DNA from: Acidobacteriota bacterium
GTDB lineage: Bacteria; Acidobacteriota; Terriglobia; Bryobacterales; Bryobacteraceae
Direction of reading: 5' to 3'
Length of the DNA stretch: 29,127 nucleotides
Assembly (NCBI GenBank): GCA_023436715.1
Contig: JAEZIJ010000226.1
Coordinates: 1 to 29,127, forward strand
Below, piece after piece: positions 1 through 8,540 of this stretch. Within the stretch, counting starts at the first letter, position 1; each line of letters starts with the position of its first letter. The translations under genes were made by a program, and so were the position numbers. The notes beneath the pieces are model-generated. The model saw nothing but the letters and a program-made list of their open reading frames with translations. It was not told where the DNA came from and did not search any database.

Positions 1-19
1 TCCCGCCCGCGCGTGGCGG

Positions 20-47
20 GGGCGGGCGCGAAGCCGCGCACCCGCCC
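20..47. repeat. GC-rich hairpin
   Basis: GGGCGGG-CGCG at 20-30 pairs with CGCG (35-38) and CCCGCCC (41-47). The loop is AAGC and there is a two-base bulge (39-40). It could be a REP-like palindrome or the terminator stem of a gene lying left of the window. There is no T-run after it on the plus strand. Confidence 0.45.
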
Positions 48-282
48 GGCGCCTCAGTGTGCGGAGAGCCGCGAATAACCGCTCCTCGACGACATAGGCG
101 CCGCAGTGTGGCGCACGCACCCTCGAAAACCGGGGACAGCATCGTCATTTCCCACCGAAGCGGGCTCCCCCACGTTTTCACGCCGATCTTGGTTGTGAGT
201 GCCGAGCTGGCACTCGGGGCGGCGCCCTTTACCGTCATCAATGGGTACGCGCACATGATGCTGTGGAAGTCCGTAGCTTGGG

Positions 283-528
283 CCTTGTATCAGGGCACGG
301 CTTCAGCCGTGCCGTAAGCCCTTGCCAAGCCACGGGCTTCAGCTCCTGCCGGCCGCTGACCCAGGGGCGAGGCTGCGCCTATCCGCTACGCCGAGATTCT
401 CGCAGGCCGATCTACCACTTTCAAGTCTCGGGCAGTCTGAGCCAACCCGGGGAGGGATTCTCGAGAGAGGGGCACACCTGAACTGAAGTCGTGCCCTGAT
501 ACGGGTCGTGATCACCGGGCCGCAAGTC
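283..528. repeat. Intergenic inverted-repeat element, copy A
   Basis: The left end (283-314) contains the perfect hairpin GGCACGGCT-TC-AGCCGTGCC preceded by TTGTATCAGG. The right end (about 483-528) carries the inverted form CCTGATACGGGTCG followed by a conserved tail to CGCAAGTC. The same two ends, in the same orientation, occur at 17792-17998, with about 34 of the last 35 bases identical between copies. The interiors differ. This suggests a non-autonomous repeat family with terminal inverted repeats; no transposase is present. The right end lies 22 bp from the 3' end of the RNA methyltransferase gene. Confidence 0.65.
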
Positions 529-550
529 AGGACACCTGGCGCGGTCACGC

Positions 551-1084
551 TCATCGGGACGCTTCAATCATCCGCCGGTATTTCCGCAACAACTCGTAAA
601 TCACCACGCCGCCGGCCGTCGCGACGTTCAGCGAGTGCTTCGCCCCGAGCATCGGGATTCGCACGTGCGTGTCGCACTGTTCCAGGATCTCCGGGCGAAC
701 GCCATCCACCTCGTGTCCGAAGACGATGCAGACGGGGTAGGCGGGCCGCCAGTCGTACAGGTCCACCGAGTGCAGGCTGGTCTCGACGGCGGCGATTTCG
801 TATCCGCGCTGGCGCAAGCCTGCCAGCACGGGGACGGCATCCGGGCAGTGCTCCCAGTCCACGGTCTCTTCCGCGCCGAGAGCCGTCTTCCGAATGCCGG
901 GGTGCGGCGGATGCGCCGTAATGCCGCAGAGATGCAGTTTCCGGACTCCGGCCGCGTCGGCGGTCCGGAAGAACGCTCCGACGTTGTACATGCTGCGCAC
1001 GTTGTCGAGCAGCACTGCGACGGGCAGTTCGATTCGGTCATAAGCTGCGGCAAGCGGAGTTGCCTGATATGGAACACGATCCAT
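551..1084 (-). CDS. SpoU/TrmH-family RNA methyltransferase
   Basis: A 177-residue SPOUT-class methyltransferase expected to transfer a methyl group from S-adenosylmethionine to a ribose 2'-OH in tRNA or rRNA. The three family motifs are visible in order: LDNVRSMYNVGAFFRTADA near the N-terminus (the conserved Asn and Arg), CIVFGHEVDGV in the middle (the usual FGNE is FGHE here), and the C-terminal IPMLGAKHSLNVATA knot motif. It is short and lacks the L30e-like N-terminal domain of RlmB, so it resembles small TrmH/TrmL-like proteins. The target RNA cannot be named. The ATG at 1084 starts the conserved part. The frame stays open to 1237, but that would overlap the hutH coding region. I see no Shine-Dalgarno before 1084. 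Confidence 0.85.
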   Translation of the reverse strand: MDRVPYQATPLAAAYDRIELPVAVLLDNVRSMYNVGAFFRTADAAGVRKLHLCGITAHPPHPGIRKTALGAEETVDWEHCPDAVPVLAGLRQRGYEIAAVETSLHSVDLYDWRPAYPVCIVFGHEVDGVRPEILEQCDTHVRIPMLGAKHSLNVATAGGVVIYELLRKYRRMIEASR

Positions 1085-1103
1085 GGCGGTAGGATTTAAT
1101 TCT

Positions 1104-2579
1104 ATGGCTATCCTCGACGGCGAGCACCTGACGATCGAAAACATGGTAGCTGTGGCAGCCTGCGGCGAGACTGCATCGCTCGCTCCCGCTGCCAGTGCCA
1201 GAATGCAGCGGTCGCGTCTCGTGGTGGAGCGCCTCACCGAAGGCGACCAGGCCGTCTATGGGGTCAACACCGGCGTGGGGCTGCTGGCGGACGTTCAGAT
1301 CCCGCACGATCAGCTTGCCCAGTTGCAGCGCAACGTGGTGCGCTCGCACGCGTGCGGTGTGGGCGAGCCGATGAGCCGGGCCGAGGTCCGCGCGATGATG
1401 CTGATCCGAGCTAACGTCCTCGCCAAGGGCTACTCCGGCATACGGCCGCTCGTGGCGGAACGGCTATGCGAACTGCTGAACAGTGGCGTCACGCCCGTGG
1501 TGCCTTCGAAGGGAAGTGTCGGCGCGAGTGGCGACCTTGCGCCCTTGGCTCACATGGCGCTTGTGCTGATCGGGGAGGGCGAGGCGGACTTCGAGGCAGC
1601 GCGATTGCCGGGCGGGGAAGCGCTGAAGCGAGCCGGCATCGAGCCGCTGACCCTGGCGTCGAAAGAAGGCATTTCGCTGGTCAACGGCACACAGGCCATG
1701 CTCGCCATCGGGTGCCTGGAACTGGCTGCCGCGGAAACCCTCGCCGAAACTGCCGATCTGGTCTGCGCGATGACCCTGGACGCGCTCCGAGGCACGCCGC
1801 GCGCGTTCGACCCCCGGATCCACGAAGCGCGTCCATTCACCGGCCAGGCGGCCAGCGCGGCCAGGCTGGTGCGGCTGCTCGAAGGGAGCGAAATCCGGGC
1901 CTCCCACGCCACGTGCCGCCGCGTTCAGGATGCCTACTCGCTCCGCTGCGCGCCGCAGGTGCACGGCGCCGTCCGTGACACGCTCACCGAAGCGCGCCGG
2001 GTTTTCACGATCGAGCTGAACTCGGCGACTGACAATCCTCTGGTCATTGGCGACGAGATTTTCTCGGGAGGGAACTTCCACGGCGAGCCGCTGGCCTTTA
2101 CGCTCGATTACATGGCCATAGCGCTGACCGCGCTCGCGGGAATTTCCGAGCGCCGCATCGACCGCTTGGTCAACCCCGCGCTGAACGAGGACCTGCCGCC
2201 CTTCCTCGCCGGGCACGCCGGCCTGGAATCCGGGATGATGATGGCGCAGGTGACCGCCGCCGCGCTCGTAGCCGAGAACCGAGTGCTGAGCCACCCGGCC
2301 TCGCCCGGCTCCATCACAACCAGCGGGAACAAAGAGGATTTCGTGAGCATGGGCGTGACCGGCGCGCTGAAATTGAAAGACGTGGTTCGGAACACCCGGA
2401 CCGTGCTGGCCATTGAGGCCCTTGCCGTCGCCCGCGCGCTCGACTGCCTCGCCCCGTTACGCTCGAGCGAACCCATCGAGGCGGCGCGAAAACTGATACC
2501 GAGACTCGACGGCGACCAGCCGCTCTCGGGCGAAATCGCCAGGGTGGATGAACTGATCGCGGCGGGCCGGCTGCGGTAG
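1104..2579 (+). CDS. hutH: Histidine ammonia-lyase
   Basis: Converts L-histidine to trans-urocanate and ammonia, the first step of histidine degradation in the cytoplasm. The 491-residue protein has the usual HutH length. Ala141-Ser142-Gly143 (in SVGASGDLAPLAHM) is the triad that cyclises to the MIO prosthetic group, almost at the same number as in Pseudomonas HutH. VYGVNTGVG holds the active-site Tyr. RSHACGVGEP and GNKEDFVSMG match HAL rather than phenylalanine or tyrosine lyases. The ATG at 1104 is preceded by AGGA nine bases upstream; an ATG at 1083 in the same frame would overlap the start of the divergent methyltransferase. No hutU, hutI or hutG lies nearby, so the rest of the pathway must be elsewhere. 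Confidence 0.95.
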   Translation: MAILDGEHLTIENMVAVAACGETASLAPAASARMQRSRLVVERLTEGDQAVYGVNTGVGLLADVQIPHDQLAQLQRNVVRSHACGVGEPMSRAEVRAMMLIRANVLAKGYSGIRPLVAERLCELLNSGVTPVVPSKGSVGASGDLAPLAHMALVLIGEGEADFEAARLPGGEALKRAGIEPLTLASKEGISLVNGTQAMLAIGCLELAAAETLAETADLVCAMTLDALRGTPRAFDPRIHEARPFTGQAASAARLVRLLEGSEIRASHATCRRVQDAYSLRCAPQVHGAVRDTLTEARRVFTIELNSATDNPLVIGDEIFSGGNFHGEPLAFTLDYMAIALTALAGISERRIDRLVNPALNEDLPPFLAGHAGLESGMMMAQVTAAALVAENRVLSHPASPGSITTSGNKEDFVSMGVTGALKLKDVVRNTRTVLAIEALAVARALDCLAPLRSSEPIEAARKLIPRLDGDQPLSGEIARVDELIAAGRLR

Positions 2580-2587
2580 CGCAGGCC

Positions 2588-3373
2588 TCAGCTATACGCA
2601 AACACGGCGTACCGCGTCACCGTGCGGTATCCCATCTTCTCGTATAACCTGTATCCCTGATCGCTCGACTGCAACACGGTGTGCTCGATTCCGGATGCCA
2701 CTCGCGCCTGTGCCAGCGCGTGGCGCATCACCACCTCGGCGTAGCCCTTGCGCCGGTGCTCCGGGACCGTTGCCACCGCATAGATGCCCGCAACGCCTCC
2801 CGCCACCAGACTTGCGGCGGTCGCCACCGGTTCCCTGTCGAGATAGCCGATCCAGCCGGTGAGGGACCCTTGCCACGTCGTAGGCGAGTCATACACGTCG
2901 CGGGAAATCGAAAACGGTATCCCGAACATCGCGGCCATGATGTGGTTGAAATCCGCGCGGGTCGGGTTATCTCCCACACGGCGAATCACCAGCTCCGGCA
3001 AGGGACGCGAAGGGGCGGCCAGACGACTGGCCTCCATGCCCGGCATGTCCACGACGAGGTGCAGTCCGTTCTTAAGCATCACCTCGCTTACCTTCCCGCG
3101 CACACCCGGCGATACCCACTCGCGGCACAGCCAGAACGACCACGGCAGTCCCCGCCCTTCGTAATACGAAGCCGCCGTCCTGATGCGCTGGTCAAGCTGC
3201 GAGGCGCTTTCCACCGGGGCCGTCAGCACGGAGGAATTGAACATCGAAAAGTTCACGGCCGAGCAGCACACCGTAATGCCGGGGTAGCCGCGAACCTCAC
3301 CGCTCGATTTCGCGCGCGCGAAGGTGCACAGCGCGCACCGCAGATTCTCTTCCATCGATTCGAAGCCGCGCAC
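2588..3373 (-). CDS. GNAT-family N-acetyltransferase
   Basis: A 261-residue protein with a C-terminal GNAT domain (about residues 130-261) expected to move an acetyl group from acetyl-CoA to an amine; the substrate is unknown. The acetyl-CoA pyrophosphate loop is RRKGYA at Arg207-Ala212, inside VPEHRRKGYAEVV, followed by the typical QSSDQGYRLYEKMGY end. The first 130 residues are not GNAT-like. They contain several cysteines (CALC, CC, a later LC) and a WSFWLC segment, perhaps a separate substrate-binding or metal-binding part. The gene starts 7 bp after the priA stop and is probably cotranscribed with it. A second Met 18 bases further in (MEENL, at 3355) could be the true start. Its 3' end faces hutH across 8 bp. 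Confidence 0.8.
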   Translation of the reverse strand: MRGFESMEENLRCALCTFARAKSSGEVRGYPGITVCCSAVNFSMFNSSVLTAPVESASQLDQRIRTAASYYEGRGLPWSFWLCREWVSPGVRGKVSEVMLKNGLHLVVDMPGMEASRLAAPSRPLPELVIRRVGDNPTRADFNHIMAAMFGIPFSISRDVYDSPTTWQGSLTGWIGYLDREPVATAASLVAGGVAGIYAVATVPEHRRKGYAEVVMRHALAQARVASGIEHTVLQSSDQGYRLYEKMGYRTVTRYAVFAYS

Positions 3374-3380
3374 AGAGGTA

Positions 3381-5807
3381 TCAGAGCAGAGTCAGTGGAT
3401 CGACGTCAATCACCAGCGCCGTTGCCGGCCACCTGCGCTCCAGCGCGAACCGCCGCATGCTTTCGAGCGCGCCCTTGAGCGCCTTCCGGCTGGCGCCCTT
3501 GATCAGCAGTTGGTAACGGAACTCCTTCTTGAGCCGCGGCACCGGCGCCTCGGCAGGCCCGAGCACTTTCAGTTGCTCCGGCGGCGGCGTGAGCAGCGCG
3601 CCCAAATCACCGCTCAGCTTCAGCGCTTCCTCCTGGCTCTCGCTCCGCACCAGGACGTTCGCAAGCGCGCTGAACGGCGGGTACCGCATCATGCGCCGGA
3701 ACTGCAATTCCTTCTCATAGAACTGGTCGTAATCCTGCGCGGACGCGAACCGGATCGCGTAATGGTCGGGATTGATCGTCTGCACGAGCACCTCGCCGGG
3801 CAGGCTGCCGCGCCCCGCGCGCCCCGCTACCTGCGTGAGCAGTTGGAATGTGCGCTCGGCGGCACGAAAATCCGGCATTCCCAGCCCGACGTCGGCCGAC
3901 ACCACGCCCACCAGCGTCACGTTCGGAATATCGTGCCCCTTCGCGATCATCTGCGTGCCCACCAGGATGTCGTAATTGCCCTCCCGGAAGCCCGTCAGGA
4001 TGGTTTCATACGCGCGCTTGCCAGTGACGGTGTCGCGATCCATGCGCGCGATGCGGGCTTCGGGGAATTGCCGGTGCAGTTCCTCTTCCACACGCTCGGA
4101 GCCGATCCCGAGGAAGTAGATGTGCTCGCTGTGGCACTTCGGGCAGTGCTTGGGCACGCGCTCGGCGTAGTTGCAGTAATGGCAGAGCAGGCGCTGGTCG
4201 CGCCGGTGGTAAGTCAAGGTCACGGCGCAATTGGCACACTGCACGCGCTCGCCGCAGGAACGGCAGGAGACGAAACTTGAAAACCCGCGCCGGTTGAGCA
4301 GCACCATCGTCTGCTCGCCGTTGGCGAGCCTCGCTCCGATCTCCTCGATCATGCGGCGCGAGAAGGTGTTCTGCTTTCGCGTCTCGAGAAACTCCATCCG
4401 CATGTCGATCAGCTCGACTTTCGGAAGCGGGCGCTGCTCGACGCGCTCCGGCAATAGGAGTAGTTTGTGCTTGCCCCGCGTGACGTTGTAGCGGCTCTCA
4501 AGGCTCGGCGTCGCGGAACCGAGAACGATACACGCGCCCGCCGCCTGCGCCCGCACGATGGCCACGTCGCGGCCGTTGTAGCGCGGCGTCTCTTCCTGCT
4601 TGTAGCTCTGGTCGTGCTCCTCGTCCACAACGATCAGCCCGAGGTTCGCCACCGGCGCGAACACTCCGGAGCGCGTCCCCACAACCACGCCGGCCGCTCC
4701 GGAACGTATCCGCCGCCACTGCTCGGCGCGCTCGGAATCGCCGAACGCGGAATGCAGGATGGCGACGCGGTCGCCAAAGCGGTGGAAGAACTGCCCCGCG
4801 ACCGCCGGCGTGAGCGCGATCTCAGGGACCAGCAGCAGCGCGCCGCGTCCGATGGCCAGCGCCGCCTCGATCGCGTTGAGATAGATCTCGGTCTTGCCCG
4901 ACCCCGTCACGCCTTGCAGCAGGAGCGTTTGGAACGTCCGTGCCTCGACCGCCGCGCGGATCGCATCGAACGCCGCCTGCTGATGCGTGTTGAGCACGTG
5001 AGGCGGGCGGGCGAACTGTGTGGATACGGGCGAGAGTTCCGTCTTCAGGGAGAGCAGTCCCCTGCGCGCCAGCGCCCGCGCCGCCTCGCCGGCGTTGCGG
5101 ACGGCTGTTTCGACATCTTTGAGGTTGTGCGACCCGGGATGCAGATCCAGATAGGCCAGCAGTTCGCGCTCGGCCTTCTTGTATTTGCCAGGGGGCGCGG
5201 GTGCTGCCACTTCGACCCGCAGCTTGGCGGCGGGCGCGCGGAACGGGTCCCGCTCGGACTCGACGTCCTCCTGCTGCACAAAGCCTTTCTTTTCGAGCCC
5301 GCGGATGAGGCGCGGCGCGGCATCGCTTTTCTTCGCGAGGTAAGCGGCAGATTGCGGCCGCCATTCGAGCAAAGCCATCAGCCGGACCGCTGGGTCCTCC
5401 GAGGCGACCCCGGAAACGCTGAGTTGCCGAAGGGCGTCGCGGCCCTTGTCGGTGAGCGAGTAAACCTTGCCGTGCCGGATTTCGCTCGCGAGCGGCACCA
5501 TGGTGCGCAACACTTCGCCCAGAGGCGCGCAGTAGTAACCGGCGATCCACTTGCCCAGCGCGAGCATTTCTTCGGTCAGCACGGGTTCGCTGTCGAGGAG
5601 GCGCAACGCCTCTCGCGCGCCGCTTTCGGGAGGCTCGTCGTGCGCGCGGAGGACAACGCCGGTGAGTTTCCGCGCGCCGAACGGGACCAGCAGCCGGCAC
5701 CCCGGCCTTACCCGATGCCGCAACGTTTCCGGCAGCGAATAGGTGAACGGCCGGTCAAGAGGAACCGGCAGGCTTACGTCGCAGTAAGGAGGAAGGGGGA
5801 CGTTCAT
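3381..5807 (-). CDS. priA: Primosomal protein N' (replication restart helicase PriA)
   Basis: PriA recognises stalled forks and D-loops and reloads the replicative helicase. This 808-residue copy shows all parts: an N-terminal DNA-binding domain starting PLPPYCDVSLPVPLDRPFTYSLPE, a Walker A motif GVTGSGKT (Lys305), a DEEHD Walker B box at 395-399, and the helicase-inserted zinc domain with eight cysteines at 515, 518, 524, 527, 542, 545, 555 and 558. QVAGRAGRG is the helicase motif VI. The ATG at 5807 fits the family start, but no Shine-Dalgarno precedes it. A perfect hairpin (5819-5895) sits only 11 bp upstream, which may have replaced the leader. The GNAT gene follows at 7 bp. Confidence 0.97.
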   Translation of the reverse strand: MNVPLPPYCDVSLPVPLDRPFTYSLPETLRHRVRPGCRLLVPFGARKLTGVVLRAHDEPPESGAREALRLLDSEPVLTEEMLALGKWIAGYYCAPLGEVLRTMVPLASEIRHGKVYSLTDKGRDALRQLSVSGVASEDPAVRLMALLEWRPQSAAYLAKKSDAAPRLIRGLEKKGFVQQEDVESERDPFRAPAAKLRVEVAAPAPPGKYKKAERELLAYLDLHPGSHNLKDVETAVRNAGEAARALARRGLLSLKTELSPVSTQFARPPHVLNTHQQAAFDAIRAAVEARTFQTLLLQGVTGSGKTEIYLNAIEAALAIGRGALLLVPEIALTPAVAGQFFHRFGDRVAILHSAFGDSERAEQWRRIRSGAAGVVVGTRSGVFAPVANLGLIVVDEEHDQSYKQEETPRYNGRDVAIVRAQAAGACIVLGSATPSLESRYNVTRGKHKLLLLPERVEQRPLPKVELIDMRMEFLETRKQNTFSRRMIEEIGARLANGEQTMVLLNRRGFSSFVSCRSCGERVQCANCAVTLTYHRRDQRLLCHYCNYAERVPKHCPKCHSEHIYFLGIGSERVEEELHRQFPEARIARMDRDTVTGKRAYETILTGFREGNYDILVGTQMIAKGHDIPNVTLVGVVSADVGLGMPDFRAAERTFQLLTQVAGRAGRGSLPGEVLVQTINPDHYAIRFASAQDYDQFYEKELQFRRMMRYPPFSALANVLVRSESQEEALKLSGDLGALLTPPPEQLKVLGPAEAPVPRLKKEFRYQLLIKGASRKALKGALESMRRFALERRWPATALVIDVDPLTLL

Positions 5808-5818
5808 GAATCAGCAAA

Positions 5819-5895
5819 TGGGCCGCCGATGAACACCGATGAACGCTGATAAGAGACCTCTCAATCAGCGTTCATCGGTGTTCATCGGCGGCCCA
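5819..5895. repeat. Perfect 32-bp-arm hairpin between xylB and priA
   Basis: Bases 5819-5850 are the exact reverse complement of 5864-5895, with a 13-base loop that itself contains GAGA-CC-TCTC. Each arm is built from ten-base units, GATGAACACC then GATGAACGCT then GAT. The structure separates xylB (stop at 5904) from priA (start at 5807) on the same strand. It could end xylB transcription, but only a short TTT follows the stem on the minus strand, so an intrinsic terminator call is weak. The tandem-unit design looks like a dispersed repeat rather than an ordinary terminator. Confidence 0.85.
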
Positions 5896-5903
5896 AATTG
5901 ACC

Positions 5904-7388
5904 CTACATTCCTGGAAACAACCCCTTCAGGGCCGGGTACAACGATTGATATACGTGGTGCCCCCGCGCATACACGGCCGCCTGCACGGGATCGGGCATG
6001 GTGGAATCCACCTCTCGAATCGTCGCGCGGCACGCCTCGGGCACCGATGAATACGCCGCGGTCCCCACCTGGGCCAGCAGCGCCGCGCCGTACGCCGAAC
6101 CTTCCTGCGTCTCCAAAACCACCACGCGCTTGCAGAAAATATCGGCGAGCAACTGGCGCCAGAACGGGCTCTTCGCGCCACCGCCCGACGCCCGCACCGA
6201 TGTCACCGATATGCCCAACTCCTCAATGATGTCCAGGCAATCCTTCTGGCTGTAGCTCACGCCTTCGAGCAGCGAGCGAATCAGGTCGCCGCGCGTGTTC
6301 TTGTTGGTCAGACCGATCCAGCCGCCGCGCGCCGAAGCGTCCAGATGCGGAGTGCGCTCGCCCATGAGGTACGGCAGCCAGTACAATCCCTGCGACCCGG
6401 CCGGCGACGCCGCCGCTTCCGCCGTGAGCCGGTCGTAATCCGCACCCGGTGCAAGCTGGTTGCGGAACCACTGCAGACTGAGACCCGCGCCCTGCGTCAC
6501 GCCCATGACGTGCCACTTCCCGCGCACGGCGTGGCAGAAAGTGTGGACGCGCCCGGCGTCGTCATAGGCTACGTTTTCCATGTGCGCGAATACCACGCCC
6601 GACGTGCCCAGAGTGCAGGACACGATGCCCGGCTCGACAATGCCGTTGCCTACCGCGCTCGATGCCTGGTCCCCGCCGCCGCCCACTACCGGCGTGTTCG
6701 GCGCCAGGCCGGTCGCCTCGGCCGCGGCCGCTGTCACGCACCCGCTGACTTCGCTCGATTCCGCCACTGAAGGCAGAATCCCGCGATCCAGCCCGAGCCC
6801 GTCCATCATGTCGTATGACCACCGCCGGTTCACCACGTCGAACAGCGCCGTGCCGGAGGCATCCGAGACTTCGGTGGCGTACTCGACGGTCAGCTTGAAA
6901 CGCAAGTAATCCTTCGGAAGCAGGACCTTTCGCACGCGCTCGAAATTCCGCGGCTCGTTGTCGCGCACCCAGAGCAGCTTCGGCAGCGTGAAGCCGGTGA
7001 GCACGGGGTTGGCGGTCCACTTGAGCACGTTTTCGCGGCCGAGCTTCGCGTTGACGAAATCCACCTGCGCCTGGCTGCGCTGGTCGCACCAGATGAGCGC
7101 GGGGCGGATGACCTCGTCGTGCTCGTCGAGCAGCACAAGTCCGTGCATCTGGCCGGAAAGGCCTATGCCTTCGATGTCCTTCCCGGAAGCGCCGGCCTCA
7201 GCCAGGACGCCACGGATCGCGACTTGCGCCGCATCCCACCAGTTTTCCGGACGCTGCTCGGCCCACAGCGGCCGCTCCATCCGCATGTCCTCGTGCGCAG
7301 CCGTGAAGCCCGCCTTCACCTTCCCCTGGCGATCCACCAGCAGCGCGCGTGTTCCGCCGGTTCCGACATCGATTCCGAGCCAATACAT
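5904..7388 (-). CDS. xylB: Xylulokinase (FGGY carbohydrate kinase)
   Basis: Phosphorylates D-xylulose to D-xylulose 5-phosphate with ATP, feeding the pentose phosphate pathway. The 494-residue length is normal for XylB. The N-terminal phosphate-binding start is WLGIDVGTGGTRALLVD. LSGQMHGLVLLDEHDEVIRPALIWCDQR is the XylB-type substrate region, and GGGGDQASSAVGNG contains the catalytic Asp240. The C-terminal ATP-domain motif GGGAKSPFWRQLLADI is present. No xylose isomerase is adjacent, so assignment as xylulokinase rather than another FGGY kinase rests on sequence similarity. The start at 7388 has AGGGA upstream and follows the glycosyltransferase stop by 6 bp. It is the last gene of the higBA-headed run before the hairpin. 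Confidence 0.9.
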   Translation of the reverse strand: MYWLGIDVGTGGTRALLVDRQGKVKAGFTAAHEDMRMERPLWAEQRPENWWDAAQVAIRGVLAEAGASGKDIEGIGLSGQMHGLVLLDEHDEVIRPALIWCDQRSQAQVDFVNAKLGRENVLKWTANPVLTGFTLPKLLWVRDNEPRNFERVRKVLLPKDYLRFKLTVEYATEVSDASGTALFDVVNRRWSYDMMDGLGLDRGILPSVAESSEVSGCVTAAAAEATGLAPNTPVVGGGGDQASSAVGNGIVEPGIVSCTLGTSGVVFAHMENVAYDDAGRVHTFCHAVRGKWHVMGVTQGAGLSLQWFRNQLAPGADYDRLTAEAAASPAGSQGLYWLPYLMGERTPHLDASARGGWIGLTNKNTRGDLIRSLLEGVSYSQKDCLDIIEELGISVTSVRASGGGAKSPFWRQLLADIFCKRVVVLETQEGSAYGAALLAQVGTAAYSSVPEACRATIREVDSTMPDPVQAAVYARGHHVYQSLYPALKGLFPGM

Positions 7389-7394
7389 AGTTCC

Positions 7395-8537
7395 CTATCT
7401 TATGTCATGCCTGTCGAGAATGGACGCGAGAATCCGCGGAATCTCGAATACCGCCCGGTTGTTGACGGCCGCGGCGCGTTCGCGGAAGCGGGCGAAGGCA
7501 TCGGGTTCGAGCAGCCGGGCCACTGCCTCGTCGACGCGCCGGAAGTTCGGCACAACCAGCCCGACGCCGCGCTCGGTCACCCACTGGGCGTTGTAGCGCT
7601 CCTGCGGCAGCGTCCACGCATTGCGCTCCACGATCACCGGCAGCTTCATTGCGAGCGCTTCGCTGATGCTGCCCGGGCCCGGCTTACCGATGAAGAAGTC
7701 GCTGAGGTGCATGTAGTACGGCACTTCCGTGGTGAACCCCTGGACGAACCTCGGCAGGCGCAACCTCGCCGCGCGCAGCTTTTCGCGGAGCTTCTCGTTC
7801 CGGCCGCAGATCAGGATGAGCTGCACGTCGAGCCCCGAACGGTCCAGCCGTTCCGCGATTTCGAGCATCACACGGTTGCCTTGGCCGCCGAAAAGCACGA
7901 GCCCGGTGGGGCGGTCCGGATCGAGCCCCAGACGCCTGCGCTCCGCGCCCCGATCCACGGCAACGGGCTCGTAGAATCGCGGGTGCAGGATCATTCCGGA
8001 CGTGCGGAAAACGCGGTCGTCCGTATGGCCGAGTGCGCGCGCCTGCTCGACCGCGCGTTCCGATCCGCACACGATGTACTGCGATTCCCGCTCGATCCAG
8101 AAGTGCGGCGGGTAATCGGCGATGTCCGTGATCGTTGTGACGAACGGCACGCCGGGTATTGCCCGCCTTATACTTTCAGCGACCGCACGGTTGAAGTTCG
8201 GAATGAGCGAGACGACCATGTCCGGCCTGCTCGCCGCCCAGTGCCGTTCGATGAGCGCGACCTGCTTGCGGTGATAGAGCCGGATCAGCAGGTGCATCCC
8301 CGCGGTCAACTGCGGCGACCCGAGCGTCCAGCCCTTCTTCAGCATCAGGTTGTAGACATCCTGAAGCCGCAGCCCGGTGATCTTGCGGAAGACGTCGAGC
8401 GGATCGAGGATTTCCTGAAGGTTGACCAGCCTGATTTCCCAAGGCCGCCCCTCGCGCTCGATCGCAAGCCGCAGCGCGTTCGCCGCGCTCCGATGGCCGC
8501 CGCCGGCATCGAAGAAGAGGAAATCGAGCTTCTTCAT
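7395..8537 (-). CDS. MGDG-synthase-like glycosyltransferase
   Basis: A 380-residue GT-B fold protein of the monogalactosyldiacylglycerol synthase / MurG-like (GT28) group, which adds a sugar from a nucleotide donor to diacylglycerol or a similar lipid at the inner membrane face. The N-terminal FFDAGGGHRSAANAL is the hallmark loop of the family. DYPPHFWI and VCGSERAVEQA lie in the acceptor domain, and LVLFGGQGN plus GKPGPGSISEALAMKLPVIVE form the donor-nucleotide site. Acceptor and sugar cannot be read from sequence. The ATG at 8537 is 3 bp after the higA stop and has no Shine-Dalgarno, so it is probably translationally coupled to higA. xylB follows 6 bp later. Confidence 0.85.
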   Translation of the reverse strand: MKKLDFLFFDAGGGHRSAANALRLAIEREGRPWEIRLVNLQEILDPLDVFRKITGLRLQDVYNLMLKKGWTLGSPQLTAGMHLLIRLYHRKQVALIERHWAASRPDMVVSLIPNFNRAVAESIRRAIPGVPFVTTITDIADYPPHFWIERESQYIVCGSERAVEQARALGHTDDRVFRTSGMILHPRFYEPVAVDRGAERRRLGLDPDRPTGLVLFGGQGNRVMLEIAERLDRSGLDVQLILICGRNEKLREKLRAARLRLPRFVQGFTTEVPYYMHLSDFFIGKPGPGSISEALAMKLPVIVERNAWTLPQERYNAQWVTERGVGLVVPNFRRVDEAVARLLEPDAFARFRERAAAVNNRAVFEIPRILASILDRHDIR

Positions 8538-8540
8538 TGA

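Larger units (their letters stand above)
1..550. other. Gene-poor left edge
   Basis: No reading frame here looks like a protein. The short open frames have no recognisable domain, are arginine/proline rich and overlap one another on both strands. The stretch holds a strong hairpin at 20-47 and an inverted-repeat element at 283-528. Bases 120-260 show no gene and no repeat that I can name; a decayed mobile-element remnant is possible but unsupported. Confidence 0.6.

Noticed and set aside
57..317. Small open frames at the left edge as possible genes or transposase fragments.
   Set aside because: No motif, no ribosome site, and the end overlaps the repeat at 283; a mobile-element origin could not be supported.
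4467..5849. A 460-codon open frame on the plus strand opposite priA.
   Set aside because: It is the mirror of high-GC codon usage in priA, with no domain and biased His/Arg/Gln composition.
5851..5863. The repeat between xylB and priA as part of a CRISPR array.
   Set aside because: There is one inverted pair, not direct repeats with spacers, and no cas gene nearby.
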